From contig VCMS01000040.1 in assembly GCA_022539475.1 (NCBI GenBank), forward strand, positions 38,652-102,651: a stretch of 64,000 nt of DNA, read 5' to 3'. The notes under the pieces were generated by a model. It was not told the origin of the DNA. It did not search any database and was given only the letters and a program-made list of their open reading frames with translations. The stretch is from Gracilaria domingensis. Its lineage: Eukaryota > Rhodophyta > Florideophyceae > Gracilariales > Gracilariaceae. Both the position numbers and the translations under genes were made by a program. This document shows, one piece after another, positions 19,308 through 29,989 of the stretch (position 1 is the stretch's first letter; every line of letters starts with the position of its first letter).

Positions 19308-19659
19308 ACGCGACTAATCCGATGACAAGGGTAAGGATATCCGCTACAGGGTGCCAGAGGCGAAGGCGAGCAAGATTAACACCTAAAATGTATGCCAAGT
19401 TGCCAATGCCAACGTTCTGTGTTTGAAATCGAGCCAAAGAGAGAGTTTCAACTTCGGTCGATTCCCTTGTATAAAACGTAAATCTTCCTCTATCAGCGAG
19501 TATCCTTACCCTCGTGCTCTTTGAGATCTCCGCTGTTGATGGCACCACCCGCCCCCGCGAATCGCCGCAGACTTCAACAGACAGACTGCGCCGTTTCACT
19601 CGCCGTCAGCCTCGCCACGTCGTGTCGCGCATCGCGCCGTCAACAACCGCGCCTCCGAA

Positions 19660-21891
19660 ATGCTCTCTCTCCGCACACATATGCGCTCGCAGAGCGTGCC
19701 GCTCGACCAACAGACGCCCGCCGACGCCGCCCCGCACACGCTACCATCGCTTTCGCCAACACACGCCGCCGTAGTATCGAACGACCAGATGCACATGATC
19801 CCTCTCACTGCGCGCGCAATGTCGCGGCGCACATCGCTTCCGTTCTCGCCGCTCTACGAGGTGGTAAGCGGGCCGTACACCGCGCTCGTCGCCTCCACTG
19901 AACTTGCCGTGCTGCATCAACATAGCGGCGTTTGCTACAGCGTCGCCACCGCTCTGTTTGAACGGCGGCCCGCGTTGCGTATTCTTCACGTACAGTGGTT
20001 GCCTTCCGCGCCAGCGTTTTTGATGCTGTTGACTTCCGACTATTGTTTGAGGGTGTTTGATGCCATTAGTGCCGAAGCTGCTGAGTTTGAGCGACAGCGC
20101 ATTCATGTCGTCACGGCCGGGGCGCCGCCAGTTTCGTTTGTTTGCGGATCGGGGCTCGGATGGCATGGTCTTTCGGTCTACGTGCTGGCGGAAGATGGCA
20201 GCGTATACGTCGCTGCGCCTATTGCTCCTATCGGCACCAGCATATCCATCGCCGAGTTTGAAAAGCTTCGACGCGCCGCCAAATCCGCCCTCAGTCAAAA
20301 TGCAACCGATACGCCCATCTCTCCCGGTACAAGTAGACGGCTTAGTTTTGGCGACTTTCAAATGCCGTGGGCTCTGCGCCAGGCGCGTCTTCAAATGCTG
20401 TTCTTGGACACCGTGTTCGAAAAGAACGGAAATCAAATGCTTGCTGTCAGAGAGTTCAAGCCGGCTCCTTTGCTGTTTCAGGGTCCCCTTCATGTGCAGA
20501 AAGAACTGCTTGATGAGCGATATACCCAACTTGTTCAAATTACTGCCACCAAACAGCCCATATTATTGCGCGTTTCTGAAAGAGGCAATGTGTGTGTGTT
20601 GCTTGCCATGGAAAGAGTGGATGCCAATTGGTTTCTGTCTAGTCAACCGGCAGGGGAGGGTTTGATGCTTGCGAGCAAAGAATACGCTTCCTGTGCGCAG
20701 TCGGTTGCACCGGCCTTCTTGTGCTTCGAGCGCATTTCGTTTGATTCACCTGTCAGTATCACGCCTGTTGCATCGCATGCGGACACTTTCTTCTTTTCAA
20801 CCACCACCGCTGTTTATTCGCTTACCTTTTCATTTCTGTCGTTACTTGAGGATGCTCTTGCCTTGGAACGATGTCCTACCTCCACTCTGCGCGAGCTTTT
20901 CACTGTTCATAACCCGGATGGTTCATCGCCAGCGCGCATACGTGCTATTATGTCACACTATGTCCGCGGTGACGGACCTGTTGCCATTGTTCTCTTGAAT
21001 GATGGCACTTTTCATGTTACCGACCCATTGCGCTGGCATAGTCTACAGGTTGATCTCCCTACCTTGTTACCCGATCGACCTTTCTCTGAATCTCAGCAAA
21101 ACCTGCGCGCATATGCTTTTCGGGAAACTGCCGAAAATGTTGTCCATTCTTTACGACATGTTGAGTCTTTGCGGGACCAATATGGCAGACTTGCGGATGG
21201 CACGCTAGGAAAAGTGTCTTCAATCAAATCGTTTGCCAGCACACTTACATACCTTGAGAAGCGAGTTGAAGTCTTAACAGGAAACAGTCAGCAACCGGGA
21301 ATCGGTGATTCACTCGGCAATATTGCTAGTTTGCTTTTGGAGTGGACGCATGAAATTGGCGAACGCTCCGAAAGCAACGCCAGTGATATTGAAAAGCTGC
21401 AAACTGTACTCATAGATGCTGATCGGTCTGAACAGGAACTCCGCCTTAAGCTGAATCGTGTCACTGAAAGCATCGAATCACTCAAAGGCCGTGTCAAAAC
21501 CGTTTTCGAAGGTCTGGAGGCCGGAAGTGCCCAACTAAGCAAATTAGAGCTGGAGAGATTGGCAGTGTTGAAGCAGAAGAAGCAGCGTTTGTCTGCATTT
21601 CGTACGAGAATCGCTGAGCTGTCAGCAGCGATGCAGTCCAGAAATCAACAATTGGTATCGAGGCCAAGTGAGGGAGGCGACCAGAGCACCTTGTTCTCAC
21701 GTAACATTGGGGCTGGCTCGTGGCGCGGTTCGTCTCGAAGACGTGAGCCCGCCCACGGCCAGAAGAGGGTCGAGCTTGGGAGAAGGGAGTTGCATCAGAT
21801 CAAGATTGCTTTGGAGAAGCATTCGGATCAGATTTCGCAGGCAATGGAACTAAGCTCCTCTTTATGGAAACGGCTGTCAGTTATAACATAA
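19660..21891 (+). CDS. Nup88-like nucleoporin
   Basis: Nup88 sits on the cytoplasmic face of the nuclear pore with Nup214 and Nup62 and helps export mRNPs and CRM1 cargo. The 743-residue protein has the right architecture: a beta-rich N-terminal two-thirds (about 70-470) with VQWLPSAPAFLMLLTSDYCLRV, which matches the 'W-P..S...L-x-L-x-SD..-R-x-x-D' pattern of the Nup88 propeller, and a long C-terminal coiled coil (about 490-735) ending in KIALEKHSDQISQAMEL. Human NUP88 is 741 residues. The start at 19660 is the first ATG, but several Mets follow in a low-complexity N-terminus. It is intronless and converges on the Rab escort gene. Confidence 0.72.
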   Translation: MLSLRTHMRSQSVPLDQQTPADAAPHTLPSLSPTHAAVVSNDQMHMIPLTARAMSRRTSLPFSPLYEVVSGPYTALVASTELAVLHQHSGVCYSVATALFERRPALRILHVQWLPSAPAFLMLLTSDYCLRVFDAISAEAAEFERQRIHVVTAGAPPVSFVCGSGLGWHGLSVYVLAEDGSVYVAAPIAPIGTSISIAEFEKLRRAAKSALSQNATDTPISPGTSRRLSFGDFQMPWALRQARLQMLFLDTVFEKNGNQMLAVREFKPAPLLFQGPLHVQKELLDERYTQLVQITATKQPILLRVSERGNVCVLLAMERVDANWFLSSQPAGEGLMLASKEYASCAQSVAPAFLCFERISFDSPVSITPVASHADTFFFSTTTAVYSLTFSFLSLLEDALALERCPTSTLRELFTVHNPDGSSPARIRAIMSHYVRGDGPVAIVLLNDGTFHVTDPLRWHSLQVDLPTLLPDRPFSESQQNLRAYAFRETAENVVHSLRHVESLRDQYGRLADGTLGKVSSIKSFASTLTYLEKRVEVLTGNSQQPGIGDSLGNIASLLLEWTHEIGERSESNASDIEKLQTVLIDADRSEQELRLKLNRVTESIESLKGRVKTVFEGLEAGSAQLSKLELERLAVLKQKKQRLSAFRTRIAELSAAMQSRNQQLVSRPSEGGDQSTLFSRNIGAGSWRGSSRRREPAHGQKRVELGRRELHQIKIALEKHSDQISQAMELSSSLWKRLSVIT

Positions 21892-22194
21892 AGCATACAC
21901 GTTAACGGACTTCCACATCTTGGGCCGCTCGCGAATGGAACATGACATGTCTACCCCATGCCGTGCATCGTACCGTTCAGGCGAGTTCAGATTTGTATAT
22001 CTGACAGCCCCGAACTTCGTTGCTGTTAGTGCTGGCCTCGAGATCCATCTATGATTCAGGTTCTATGCAGATTGCAGGCTCTACTGATTGAGACCGAAGG
22101 GCTTATCCCCATGAACACGTATACCCAGGGAGTGGAGATACTCAAGATTTGCGAATCTGGTGTACCTGGGGATTCGTTCATTGAGCCATGTATA

Positions 22195-23922
22195 TCAAAT
22201 CCCCTGCTCTTCGATCTCGCTTCTTTCTTTCTCACTATGCACACTCCCGTTACTTACTATTTCACTTTCGTTCTTCCTCTTTGGTAGAAATTCTCGATCA
22301 GGATGTACTATTTTGAAGCATCTTTGAGCCTCTAGTACCGCATTCTCCGCGTCATGTTCTCTTTCGTTTGCCGCCACAAGGACAACGCCATCCTCGAATG
22401 TTTCACTTTTGACACGCGGTCGTGCATACGAAATACCCCACAGACAATTCGGTTTCACATCAGCTCTAGAATCCGCTTCGCTTTGATTTGTAGCTTGAGA
22501 ATCACTTCCCGTCTCCTGCTTATTCTCCATTTCAACACTCATAACTATGTAACTTTCAAGAACTCTGATCAGATCTTGTTCTCTGCCATCCTCTTCTATG
22601 GTTTCCGCGTACACGATGAATATTCCTTGCGGGCAGACCATAACTGCACCATCCACTTGTCTGACCCGAACAGCAGATGTATAGTTTCCGACAGCTCCTC
22701 GAGGAATTGTTATCATAGCGCGTTCTGGTTCGTTGGCTTTCAAGATACTTCCATCCAGTACTACTACAGCGTGCCAGATACCCACTGCGTTTTCTCGTTG
22801 TTTCTTTAGAAGAGCTCCAGGCATGAAGACATATCTTGTTCGTACAATGTCACCAGCAGTTGTGATGACTCCCAAACGATATTCACAATCTTCGGGCGGG
22901 GATTTCGTTCGTCCTTTTCTGGGTCTAACAAGCCCAGTGGCTCCACGACGCAATACATAAGTTCCACCATGAACGGCGCAAAGCCTACAAAACGCCTGCG
23001 ACAGTTCACCTGTACCGAAATTGGGGTACAGAAAAGGTGTCTTTGTGCCGAAGCGCATAACGGAGGCTTGGTAATGGTATACACGATCCATTCCATCTGT
23101 TTTAGAGAACTGTTTTTCTCCAACAGAAAACAAAATGGAATGGGTTAGGAACGTCTGTAACTTCGGCGTTAATCGCATGGCATCCATGTCTTCTTGAAGG
23201 GACACGTCGTCTTCTTCTTTTTCGGTAAAGTTCTCATCTCCCTGAAACTGTTCTTTCCTAGATAAGATAGTCTCGTAGCATCTTGTCACATATCGCATCA
23301 TTAACCTCTTCTCGGGCATGGTTATAAACGAGTTCTGAAATACATCAGCGCGACTTCCAGGGACGCGTTGCAAACCATCGGATCCCGGAAATTGTACATA
23401 CAAAGCGTCGATGGCGCGAAAGTCCACATAGTGGCCGACATTAGTTCGTACTAGCAGCTCGATCATGTTGCCTTCTGACATAATTGGACGAGGAACAAGA
23501 TCGAGCAGGCATGACGCAGTAAAGGAACGTAGCTCCGAAGAATGACCCCTCTGCAGTCGTCGTGCCCCGAGAGGGAAAATCTGATCGTAAAGGGACATAG
23601 AACGAAACGGTTGGAACCCATGGTCGGGGAAATGGTTGTTTATCATAGAAACCCCTGGAATTACAGGTGGTGGAGAAGTGGTTTCCCCATTCGCATCTTG
23701 TTCGACTTCCTGAATAGCATTTTCCAATAAACTGACTTGAGTTGTAGCCCACTGACCCCCATAGAAATCATTAGCATCCAGATGTAATACCCGAGAACCA
23801 GAAATTGACAAAGCCGCTGCGAGGATCGCTTGGGGAAGATCGGTTCCGATAACAACTACATCAAAACCTGTTTCTGTTAAGGGCTGAGGTTGTGCAGCTG
23901 TTGGCATAGTGAGCGAAAGCAT
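22195..23922 (-). CDS. CHM: Rab escort protein (REP/GDI superfamily)
   Basis: REP presents newly made Rab GTPases to geranylgeranyl transferase II and delivers them to membranes. The N-terminus has the dinucleotide-fold motif of the family (FDVVVIGTDLPQAILAAALS, then LHLDANDFYGG). The Rab-binding region has ELLVRTNVGHYVDFRAID, close to the 'LV-x-LLI-x-SNV..YL-x-FKA' of REP and GDI. The insert after the first motif, the CLLDLVPRPIMS wording and 570-575 residues favour REP over the 445-residue GDI. Starts at 23922 or 23907 are equally good; the frame is open to a TTG at 23943. The C-terminus has a short acidic, Ser-rich tail. It is divergent from GMP synthase across about 0.7 kb. Confidence 0.8.
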   Translation of the reverse strand: MLSLTMPTAAQPQPLTETGFDVVVIGTDLPQAILAAALSISGSRVLHLDANDFYGGQWATTQVSLLENAIQEVEQDANGETTSPPPVIPGVSMINNHFPDHGFQPFRSMSLYDQIFPLGARRLQRGHSSELRSFTASCLLDLVPRPIMSEGNMIELLVRTNVGHYVDFRAIDALYVQFPGSDGLQRVPGSRADVFQNSFITMPEKRLMMRYVTRCYETILSRKEQFQGDENFTEKEEDDVSLQEDMDAMRLTPKLQTFLTHSILFSVGEKQFSKTDGMDRVYHYQASVMRFGTKTPFLYPNFGTGELSQAFCRLCAVHGGTYVLRRGATGLVRPRKGRTKSPPEDCEYRLGVITTAGDIVRTRYVFMPGALLKKQRENAVGIWHAVVVLDGSILKANEPERAMITIPRGAVGNYTSAVRVRQVDGAVMVCPQGIFIVYAETIEEDGREQDLIRVLESYIVMSVEMENKQETGSDSQATNQSEADSRADVKPNCLWGISYARPRVKSETFEDGVVLVAANEREHDAENAVLEAQRCFKIVHPDREFLPKRKNESEIVSNGSVHSEKERSEIEEQGI

Positions 23923-24648
23923 CAATTTCCCAGACACATCCAATTACGATTTCCGAATTTGAGTACTGGTCTAGAAGCTTGAGACACCTCAGAGGAACCG
24001 AGAAAAAATACTTCACAAAACACGTATGTAGAAGGAAGGTATGGGTGTGCAAAACCTTCACCCCGATCTATGACGCCCAGCCAAGATTCAGAGGCGCAGT
24101 TGGAGTAACAAATCAGATATCGAAACTATCAGATACCGCTTTCATGCGAGCACTACTTCCATATATATCTCTCTCTCGAAAAGGTTCAATATCGATCAAA
24201 AACACGTTACCTCTTACAATCGATAGCAATAAACAACTTACGCCCTACCTGCGGTCATCCTTCGTTAACAACGAGGAGTTAATGAGATGAGAGACTGAGA
24301 GTGGGAACTATTTACCTTTCGTCTCTAACAACATGTGTTGCAATCCTGAAGGTTGGACGGCCAAGGAAAAGGCAATTGATGACATCTCATCGTTTCAACT
24401 TTAGATATTTAGATCACTTCGTGCCCACGTGGCGGGAGCTCAATGGATGTATCAAAATGATCGCATTACCCCTCCACATGAAAGAAGTCACGCCCATAGG
24501 TCTCGTTCGTTCGATCTCACTTCTTCAAACCACCCTGTTTATGGAGTCTCGGCGTGATAAATATATCCAACTTGCTTGAAGTTCACGTCCAGACTCTTTT
24601 TGTGTGAGCGAGGCTCTATCTCGCTCTAGTGTGAAGACTTAAGCAGCG
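23923..24648. other. Divergent promoter region, REP and GMP synthase
   Basis: About 725 bases between two start codons that point away from each other. Only short frames are seen. A CT-rich initiator-like stretch (TCTCGCTCTAG) lies about 20 bases before the GMP synthase ATG. Confidence 0.45.
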
Positions 24649-26202
24649 ATGGAGGACTTGTTCACGGCGAGCCATGAGCTCGTTGTCATTCTTGATTTTG
24701 GTTCACAGTATACACATCTGATTGCTCGGCGCTTGAGAGAATGCAATGTGTACTGTGAGCTTCATCCTTACGATCGCACAGTTTTGGAAATCCAGACTCT
24801 CAAGCCGAAAGGAATCATATTATCTGGAGGTCCTTCCTCTGTCTATGAAGAAGGATCCCCTCACTGTGCAGAAGGCCTTTTCGATTTAGGTGTCCCAATT
24901 CTTGGTATTTGTTATGGTCTTCAGGAAATGGCTCATGCTCTAGGAGGGGAGGTCTTACCAGGAGAAAAAAAAGAATATGGCCACGCGGAAATCCGAGCAT
25001 CTAATGGGTATGGAATTTTCGATGGGATCCACGACAATTTTGCAGTTTGGATGAGCCATGGAGACAAGCTATCAAAGCTCCCCGACGGATTTTGTGAGAT
25101 TGCCACCACGGACAACACAGAGCATGCAGCTGTGGCAGATACCAAACGGAAGCTTTACGGACTTCAGTTCCACCCGGAGGTTACGCACACGGAGTTTGGT
25201 ACCGAAATTCTTCGAAACTTTGTTACCAAGATATGCATGTGCAAATGTGACTGGTCTATGTCAGATTTCCTGGGCGAAGCGAAAGAGGCTATTCGGGAGA
25301 AGGTCGGGAGTGGTATGGTGATTGGAGCTGTGTCTGGTGGAGTGGACTCAACTGTTGCCGCTGTTCTCATGAAGGAAGCTATTGGTAACCAGTTTCATGC
25401 GTTTTTAGTTGATAATGGTGTGTTGAGGAAGAATGAAGCCCCCGAAGTCATGAATCGCTTATCCAACCGATGTGGTGTTAACCTCAAACTCATCGACGCG
25501 ACCGAAACTTTTCTTCAAAGGCTACAAGGTGTAGTAGACCCCGAGAAGAAGAGAAAGATTATAGGGAACACTTTCATAGAGTGCTTCGAAATGGAGGCAT
25601 CCAAACTGAAGGCAGACTTTTTACTACAGGGCACCCTTTACCCGGATGTGATCGAATCAGTTAGTCACAAAGGGCCGTCGGCAACCATCAAAACTCATCA
25701 CAATGTTGGGGGTTTACCGGCGCATATGAAACTGAGGCTAATAGAACCATTACGATTCTTGTTCAAAGATGAAGTGCGAAAACTTGGATTGGAGCTAGGT
25801 ATTGAAAGCGAGAGTATTTACAGACACCCATTCCCAGGACCTGGACTAGCCATTCGAATCTTGGGCGAGGTAACTGCCAAGAGGCTAAGAGCTCTGCGTG
25901 AAGCAGACACTGTCTTCCTACATGAACTACGGTCTGCTGGGTTGTATCGCGATATTGGACAAGCTTTTGCGGCGCTCCTGCCAGTGAAAGCTGTAGGAGT
26001 AATGGGCGATAAGCGCACTTATGAGGAGGTCATTGTACTGAGAGCTGTGAAGACAAAAGATTTCATGACAGCCGATTGGGTCGATCTGCCAACCCCTCTG
26101 CTGCGGAAGATTTCTTCCAGGATTGTAAACGAGATCCCTGGTGTGAATAGAGTCACATATGATATTACTTCGAAGCCTCCCGGAACAATTGAGTGGGAAT
26201 AA
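24649..26202 (+). CDS. guaA: GMP synthase (glutamine-hydrolysing)
   Basis: Converts XMP to GMP with glutamine and ATP, the last step of guanylate synthesis, in the cytosol or plastid. The 517-residue protein has a class I glutamine amidotransferase domain with the nucleophile Cys88 in GICYGLQ and the His/Glu pair in LQFHPEVTHTEFG (about 171-184), an ATP-pyrophosphatase domain with the P-loop SGGVDST (about 229-235), and the C-terminal dimer domain with RHPFPGPGLAIRILGE. Length (E. coli 525) and domain order match the short bacterial-type GuaA used by many algae and plants rather than the roughly 690-residue animal form. It starts at ATG 24649 and is intronless. Confidence 0.97.
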   Translation: MEDLFTASHELVVILDFGSQYTHLIARRLRECNVYCELHPYDRTVLEIQTLKPKGIILSGGPSSVYEEGSPHCAEGLFDLGVPILGICYGLQEMAHALGGEVLPGEKKEYGHAEIRASNGYGIFDGIHDNFAVWMSHGDKLSKLPDGFCEIATTDNTEHAAVADTKRKLYGLQFHPEVTHTEFGTEILRNFVTKICMCKCDWSMSDFLGEAKEAIREKVGSGMVIGAVSGGVDSTVAAVLMKEAIGNQFHAFLVDNGVLRKNEAPEVMNRLSNRCGVNLKLIDATETFLQRLQGVVDPEKKRKIIGNTFIECFEMEASKLKADFLLQGTLYPDVIESVSHKGPSATIKTHHNVGGLPAHMKLRLIEPLRFLFKDEVRKLGLELGIESESIYRHPFPGPGLAIRILGEVTAKRLRALREADTVFLHELRSAGLYRDIGQAFAALLPVKAVGVMGDKRTYEEVIVLRAVKTKDFMTADWVDLPTPLLRKISSRIVNEIPGVNRVTYDITSKPPGTIEWE

Positions 26203-26435
26203 AGAAGAATTTTTACTTCCAAGCACCCCAAAAACTCGAGCTGATGACACCAAATGACTGGTCGCTAATAAGCACAGAGATGCCTGCTTTTACAAAGGGA
26301 AAGTCTATGCAACTATACCTCTAGCTACGGCCTTCAAGCTATATGACGGGAACGGGGATTGAACATCATAGTACATCTTCCCGAAGTGAAGAACAGATCT
26401 CCGAGACATAAGCAGCATTATTTGCAAAGTTCTGG

Positions 26436-29400
26436 CTAAGTCTGTCTATTGTCACGAGGTTGAGTTAGGGGAGCAAAAGGAAGCTTGCTTGATGACGGAC
26501 ACAAGAAGGATATGAGCTGGAATACGATATCGTCTACGTTTTGATTCTTACCTTCGTAAATAGCTAGTTTGGCGGCCACCACGTTCCTTTCTGCAGATTT
26601 CCACGCATCTTCCGTGATGTATGTTTGAACAATGTCGATGACATCAAGGGCATGGACGTTTCGATTAACTGGGTGTCGGAGATGTTGGTAGACACATTTC
26701 CTATTAGAGCATTGTCCTCGTAGTTCCTGCGGACAAAGGGCTTTGTTCGGGTTCAGCTTGGTTGACCACGAGAGCGATAACGGACTTAAGTTCCTCCTAT
26801 CTGTCGCTTTCGCATACTTTGGTATTCTCAAGATAAACCTGTACAGTATCAGAGGAAAAAAGAAAACAGGTCAGGTGCAGCGATACGGTCCAGAACACAA
26901 CAAAACAAAAACCCCATGTTACGAGGTGGTGCGGGAATGATACGATACAAGATAGCGCGTTGGTAACATGTCATAGGAAGGAGTCAATCCACGGGAATGT
27001 TCAAGCAGTAGTCACCCGGAACGAAAGAGCATGACGTAAGAAAGGGCACAAACGTTAGATATGTCAGCTCTTTGAAACTCGCGGTTACGTTGTACAACAA
27101 CAGCCCTAGCTCAAGCACATCGTGAAGACAAAGCCACGAAGTTGTGAAACTTCTAGGGATGGAGAGAAAAAGGATACGTAAACCATACGCTTTCAGTCCA
27201 GTGAGGACACTATTGTAAATGACTGTCGGTGATGGAGTATAAGGTGATGGTCGCAAAATGGGGTCAGAGTGAAAGGGCACTTCGCCCTCATTCTCAATAA
27301 CTTCACCTTGTTCTTTGCGTGCTGGACCAAGCTGTAGTGGGGATGGGTCATACCTGATAAGCTGTTGAACGTCGTTACCTTCCGTACCTAGGGAAGCTTC
27401 TTGGGTGTTTTGGTTGGAATCCTGTGAAGTAGTGGAATTTTCAGCCGGTGCAGCAGAAACATCAATGGAGGCATAGTTGTTTTCTGAAGCTTCCACTCCT
27501 AAGGACGCTTTCACTCTTTTTGCGGCGCTGACAGTTGCCCTGTATTCTTCCTCGGCCGTAACAAGGTCGGTTTGGGCTCTTCGTAGCTCTTCTTGAACGG
27601 ATTGCAGTCGACTTCTCTTGAAACCCAACTTTGCGTACGCTTCCGCAACCGAGACATCAGCCGCCTGAAGCAGACGATTTGTGTCGCGCTCTGAGTCTAA
27701 CTTCTTTTTGGATTCCTCCAGCTCCGTCCGCAAGTCATCTATCAGTCGTGTATTAGCCGAATCAACATGGATCGGGGCAGAAGATTTCTGGACAGAATTC
27801 TCCTTCCAAAGAGCAGGCTTAGTAGCCGGATCAGATAAGGAACTCGACGTAGATTCAGTTGCTCCATGCGGTGAAATCGGATGAGTGGTTACCTCTGGGA
27901 CAGCAGCAATAGTGCTGGGGGTAGGAGGTTTGTTTCGCTGGGCGTCAGTGTAGTATCGACGACGCTTTTCTGAATCAGTCCGAGTCCCAAACGGATTAGA
28001 AGAATTTAGAGCCCGTTTTAGATGGTTTGAGGGGGTGGACGGCAAAGGCGAAGGTGGCTTCTTTGTGAACAACTGACTGTCCACGTTCGGCTCTACCTTT
28101 TGTCGTCCCGTTTTCTGCTGGGCGATGCGCTGCTCGATTTGCTGAATTTGGCGACGCAATCGAGTTATTTCTTCAAGTTTCGCTTTGGGAGTCGGAGCTT
28201 GACCCTTGCTTTGAACTGCAGGCGGAATGCCAGACTTCTGCAATAGCAGCTGTGATGAATCAATGTCAAACGAATTGGCTGGAGTGTTAGAAGTTTGGTC
28301 TCCCGTTTTGAGAGAGAATACTGGGGTCGACGGAGGTGCAGGGGAAGGTGATTGCCCGGAAGGTAGGACAGCGACGGCTGGAGAGCCCTCGCGTCTTCGT
28401 TCCGACAATGACTTTGGATCAGAACTCTTTGTAAGCATAGACGGACACTGGCCCAGTCTCACAGCACGAATCTTCATGTCTTCTATCGCCCTTTTCCGAG
28501 TGGATCTAGGATTTTCAAACCTCTCCGGGCTTGACCGCGGATGAACCTCGACATCCGATTCTTCATCAGAAGATGAAAACTCAAATATGACCGATGGATC
28601 ACCAGAGTGTGGCTGCGAAATTGCTGGAGCAGAGGAGCTGGTGGATCCCAAAATGGTAACGCTGCTCTGAGAAGCATTCAAACTCAGGGAATTTGTTCGC
28701 CGCCTCCCTTGCAGAGCACGGCGACGTAGCTCGGCAAGTGAAGGTTTCTTCTGCGGAGGTGGCGGGGATGGAGGCGAATCTTGTTCTCGGGGTATATCTG
28801 CACAGAGATAGGGAGGAGGTGGTGGTGGGGGGGGGGGCGTCGGGGGCGGAGTGGGCGGACGTCGATTGATATGCATGGTGGGAATACGGTGTGGTATGAG
28901 CAATTGCTGCCGGTGCTGTATAGAATTGGGCCTATATGACGGACGAGGGATGAGCGGTGCTCGAGGAGGCTGCAAAATGGCCGGATGAATTGGCTGCTGT
29001 GTATGTTGATGCAGGGTTGGAGCGCTCGGTGGTTGTGGCGGGAGGTGAATGAAAGGAGAAGGTTGAGCATTGTGCATCGAGAGAACAGTCGGTTGGCCAC
29101 GGTGAACGGCTAGAACGTCTGGCGGCGGCGCGTGCAGCGGGATGAGGTTCGGGGGCGGATCATGGAGCTGAAGCGTGTTTCCTTGTGGAAGAACAGGCGG
29201 TGACAGATTGTGTGACTGCGGTAACTGTAACGACTGAGCAATCGGAATTGTCAGCGGCTGGGGTGGATGCGATAGTCCAACATCGAAAAAATTGTGACCG
29301 CGTTGGAGTTGTGGCGGCGGATGAGGGAGCCGAGGCTGAGGAGTCGGGTTGGGAGGTTGATTCCAGTACGTGGGAGGTTCTTCAAAGGAAGGGGACTGAC

Positions 29401-29497
29401 GGACGCGCATGAAATCGTTGGGGTCATCGAGGTCTATGAACTCGGCGTCTTCGACTGACGGCATGGTACGCATATTTCGCATAAGGGTCATCGCCAT
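26436..29497 (-). CDS. ZFC3H1/Red1-like zinc-finger protein, one 350-base intron
   Basis: ZFC3H1 and yeast Red1 link the nuclear exosome to unwanted polyadenylated RNA. Exon 2 carries the family's unusual finger, LCPQELRGQCSNRKCVYQH (C-x8-C-x4-C-x3-H), after NLSPLSLSWSTKLNPNK, as in the human protein. Exon 1 is mainly disordered: Pro/His/Gln-rich start (about 40-260), acidic EFSSSDEESDVEVHP, a coiled coil at about 430-460 and another at about 590-690, then YNSVLTGLKA at the join. Donor GTATGG at 27188 and acceptor ..GTACAG at 26839 keep the frame and give 903 residues. The start is ATG 29497 (MAMTLMRNMRTMPSVED). The protein is much shorter than human ZFC3H1 (about 1990), closer to Red1 (712). 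Acidic EDAEFIDLDD at the start may be a docking motif. Confidence 0.72.
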
Positions 29498-29989
29498 TAA
29501 CGAGCGAAAGAACAAACAGCAAAGGAGTGGCGGGCGGAACAATTCTACAAAAAGACGGAGCTACGGGAGGAGCTGCCGTAAACAAGAGGCGAGGAGGGCG
29601 TTATAAGATGGATATAGTTAAGGGAGGACGTAGGAAACGAGTCGGGAAAGGGTGGGGAAAGGGTGGGGAGGTGAAACTGGCGATGGCTGAAGGTAGCGAG
29701 AGCGAGACACGGTCGCGCAAAGCGTTCCACAAAAGCGCCGCGAGGCCGCGCATTGCGTATGATACCATGCCACTGGTAAATTGCAAATTCACAGCCGCCG
29801 TTTTGAGGCTCTTTCGATGCATTTTCTTGCTTCAAACCGAATGGTGTCGAGACAGCCCATGTCGCGTGCCGCGGTTATCTATCGCCAGCCGCATCTGGTG
29901 TGGTGCTACTTGGCGCGCCTCTTGGTCGCATCCATTGTCGCCTCTGCTTTTTCCTCCGCCGTCGCTCTTTCCGCAGCCAAGCATACGCC
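29498..29989. promoter_or_regulatory. Shared divergent promoter, ZFC3H1-like and BET-type genes
   Basis: 492 bases separate two ATGs pointing apart, both for nuclear RNA/chromatin proteins. The stretch has GGGAAAGGGTGGGGAAAGGGTGGGG-type tandem purine repeats at about 29641-29672. No TATA box is evident. Co-regulation is inferred from arrangement only. Confidence 0.4.
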
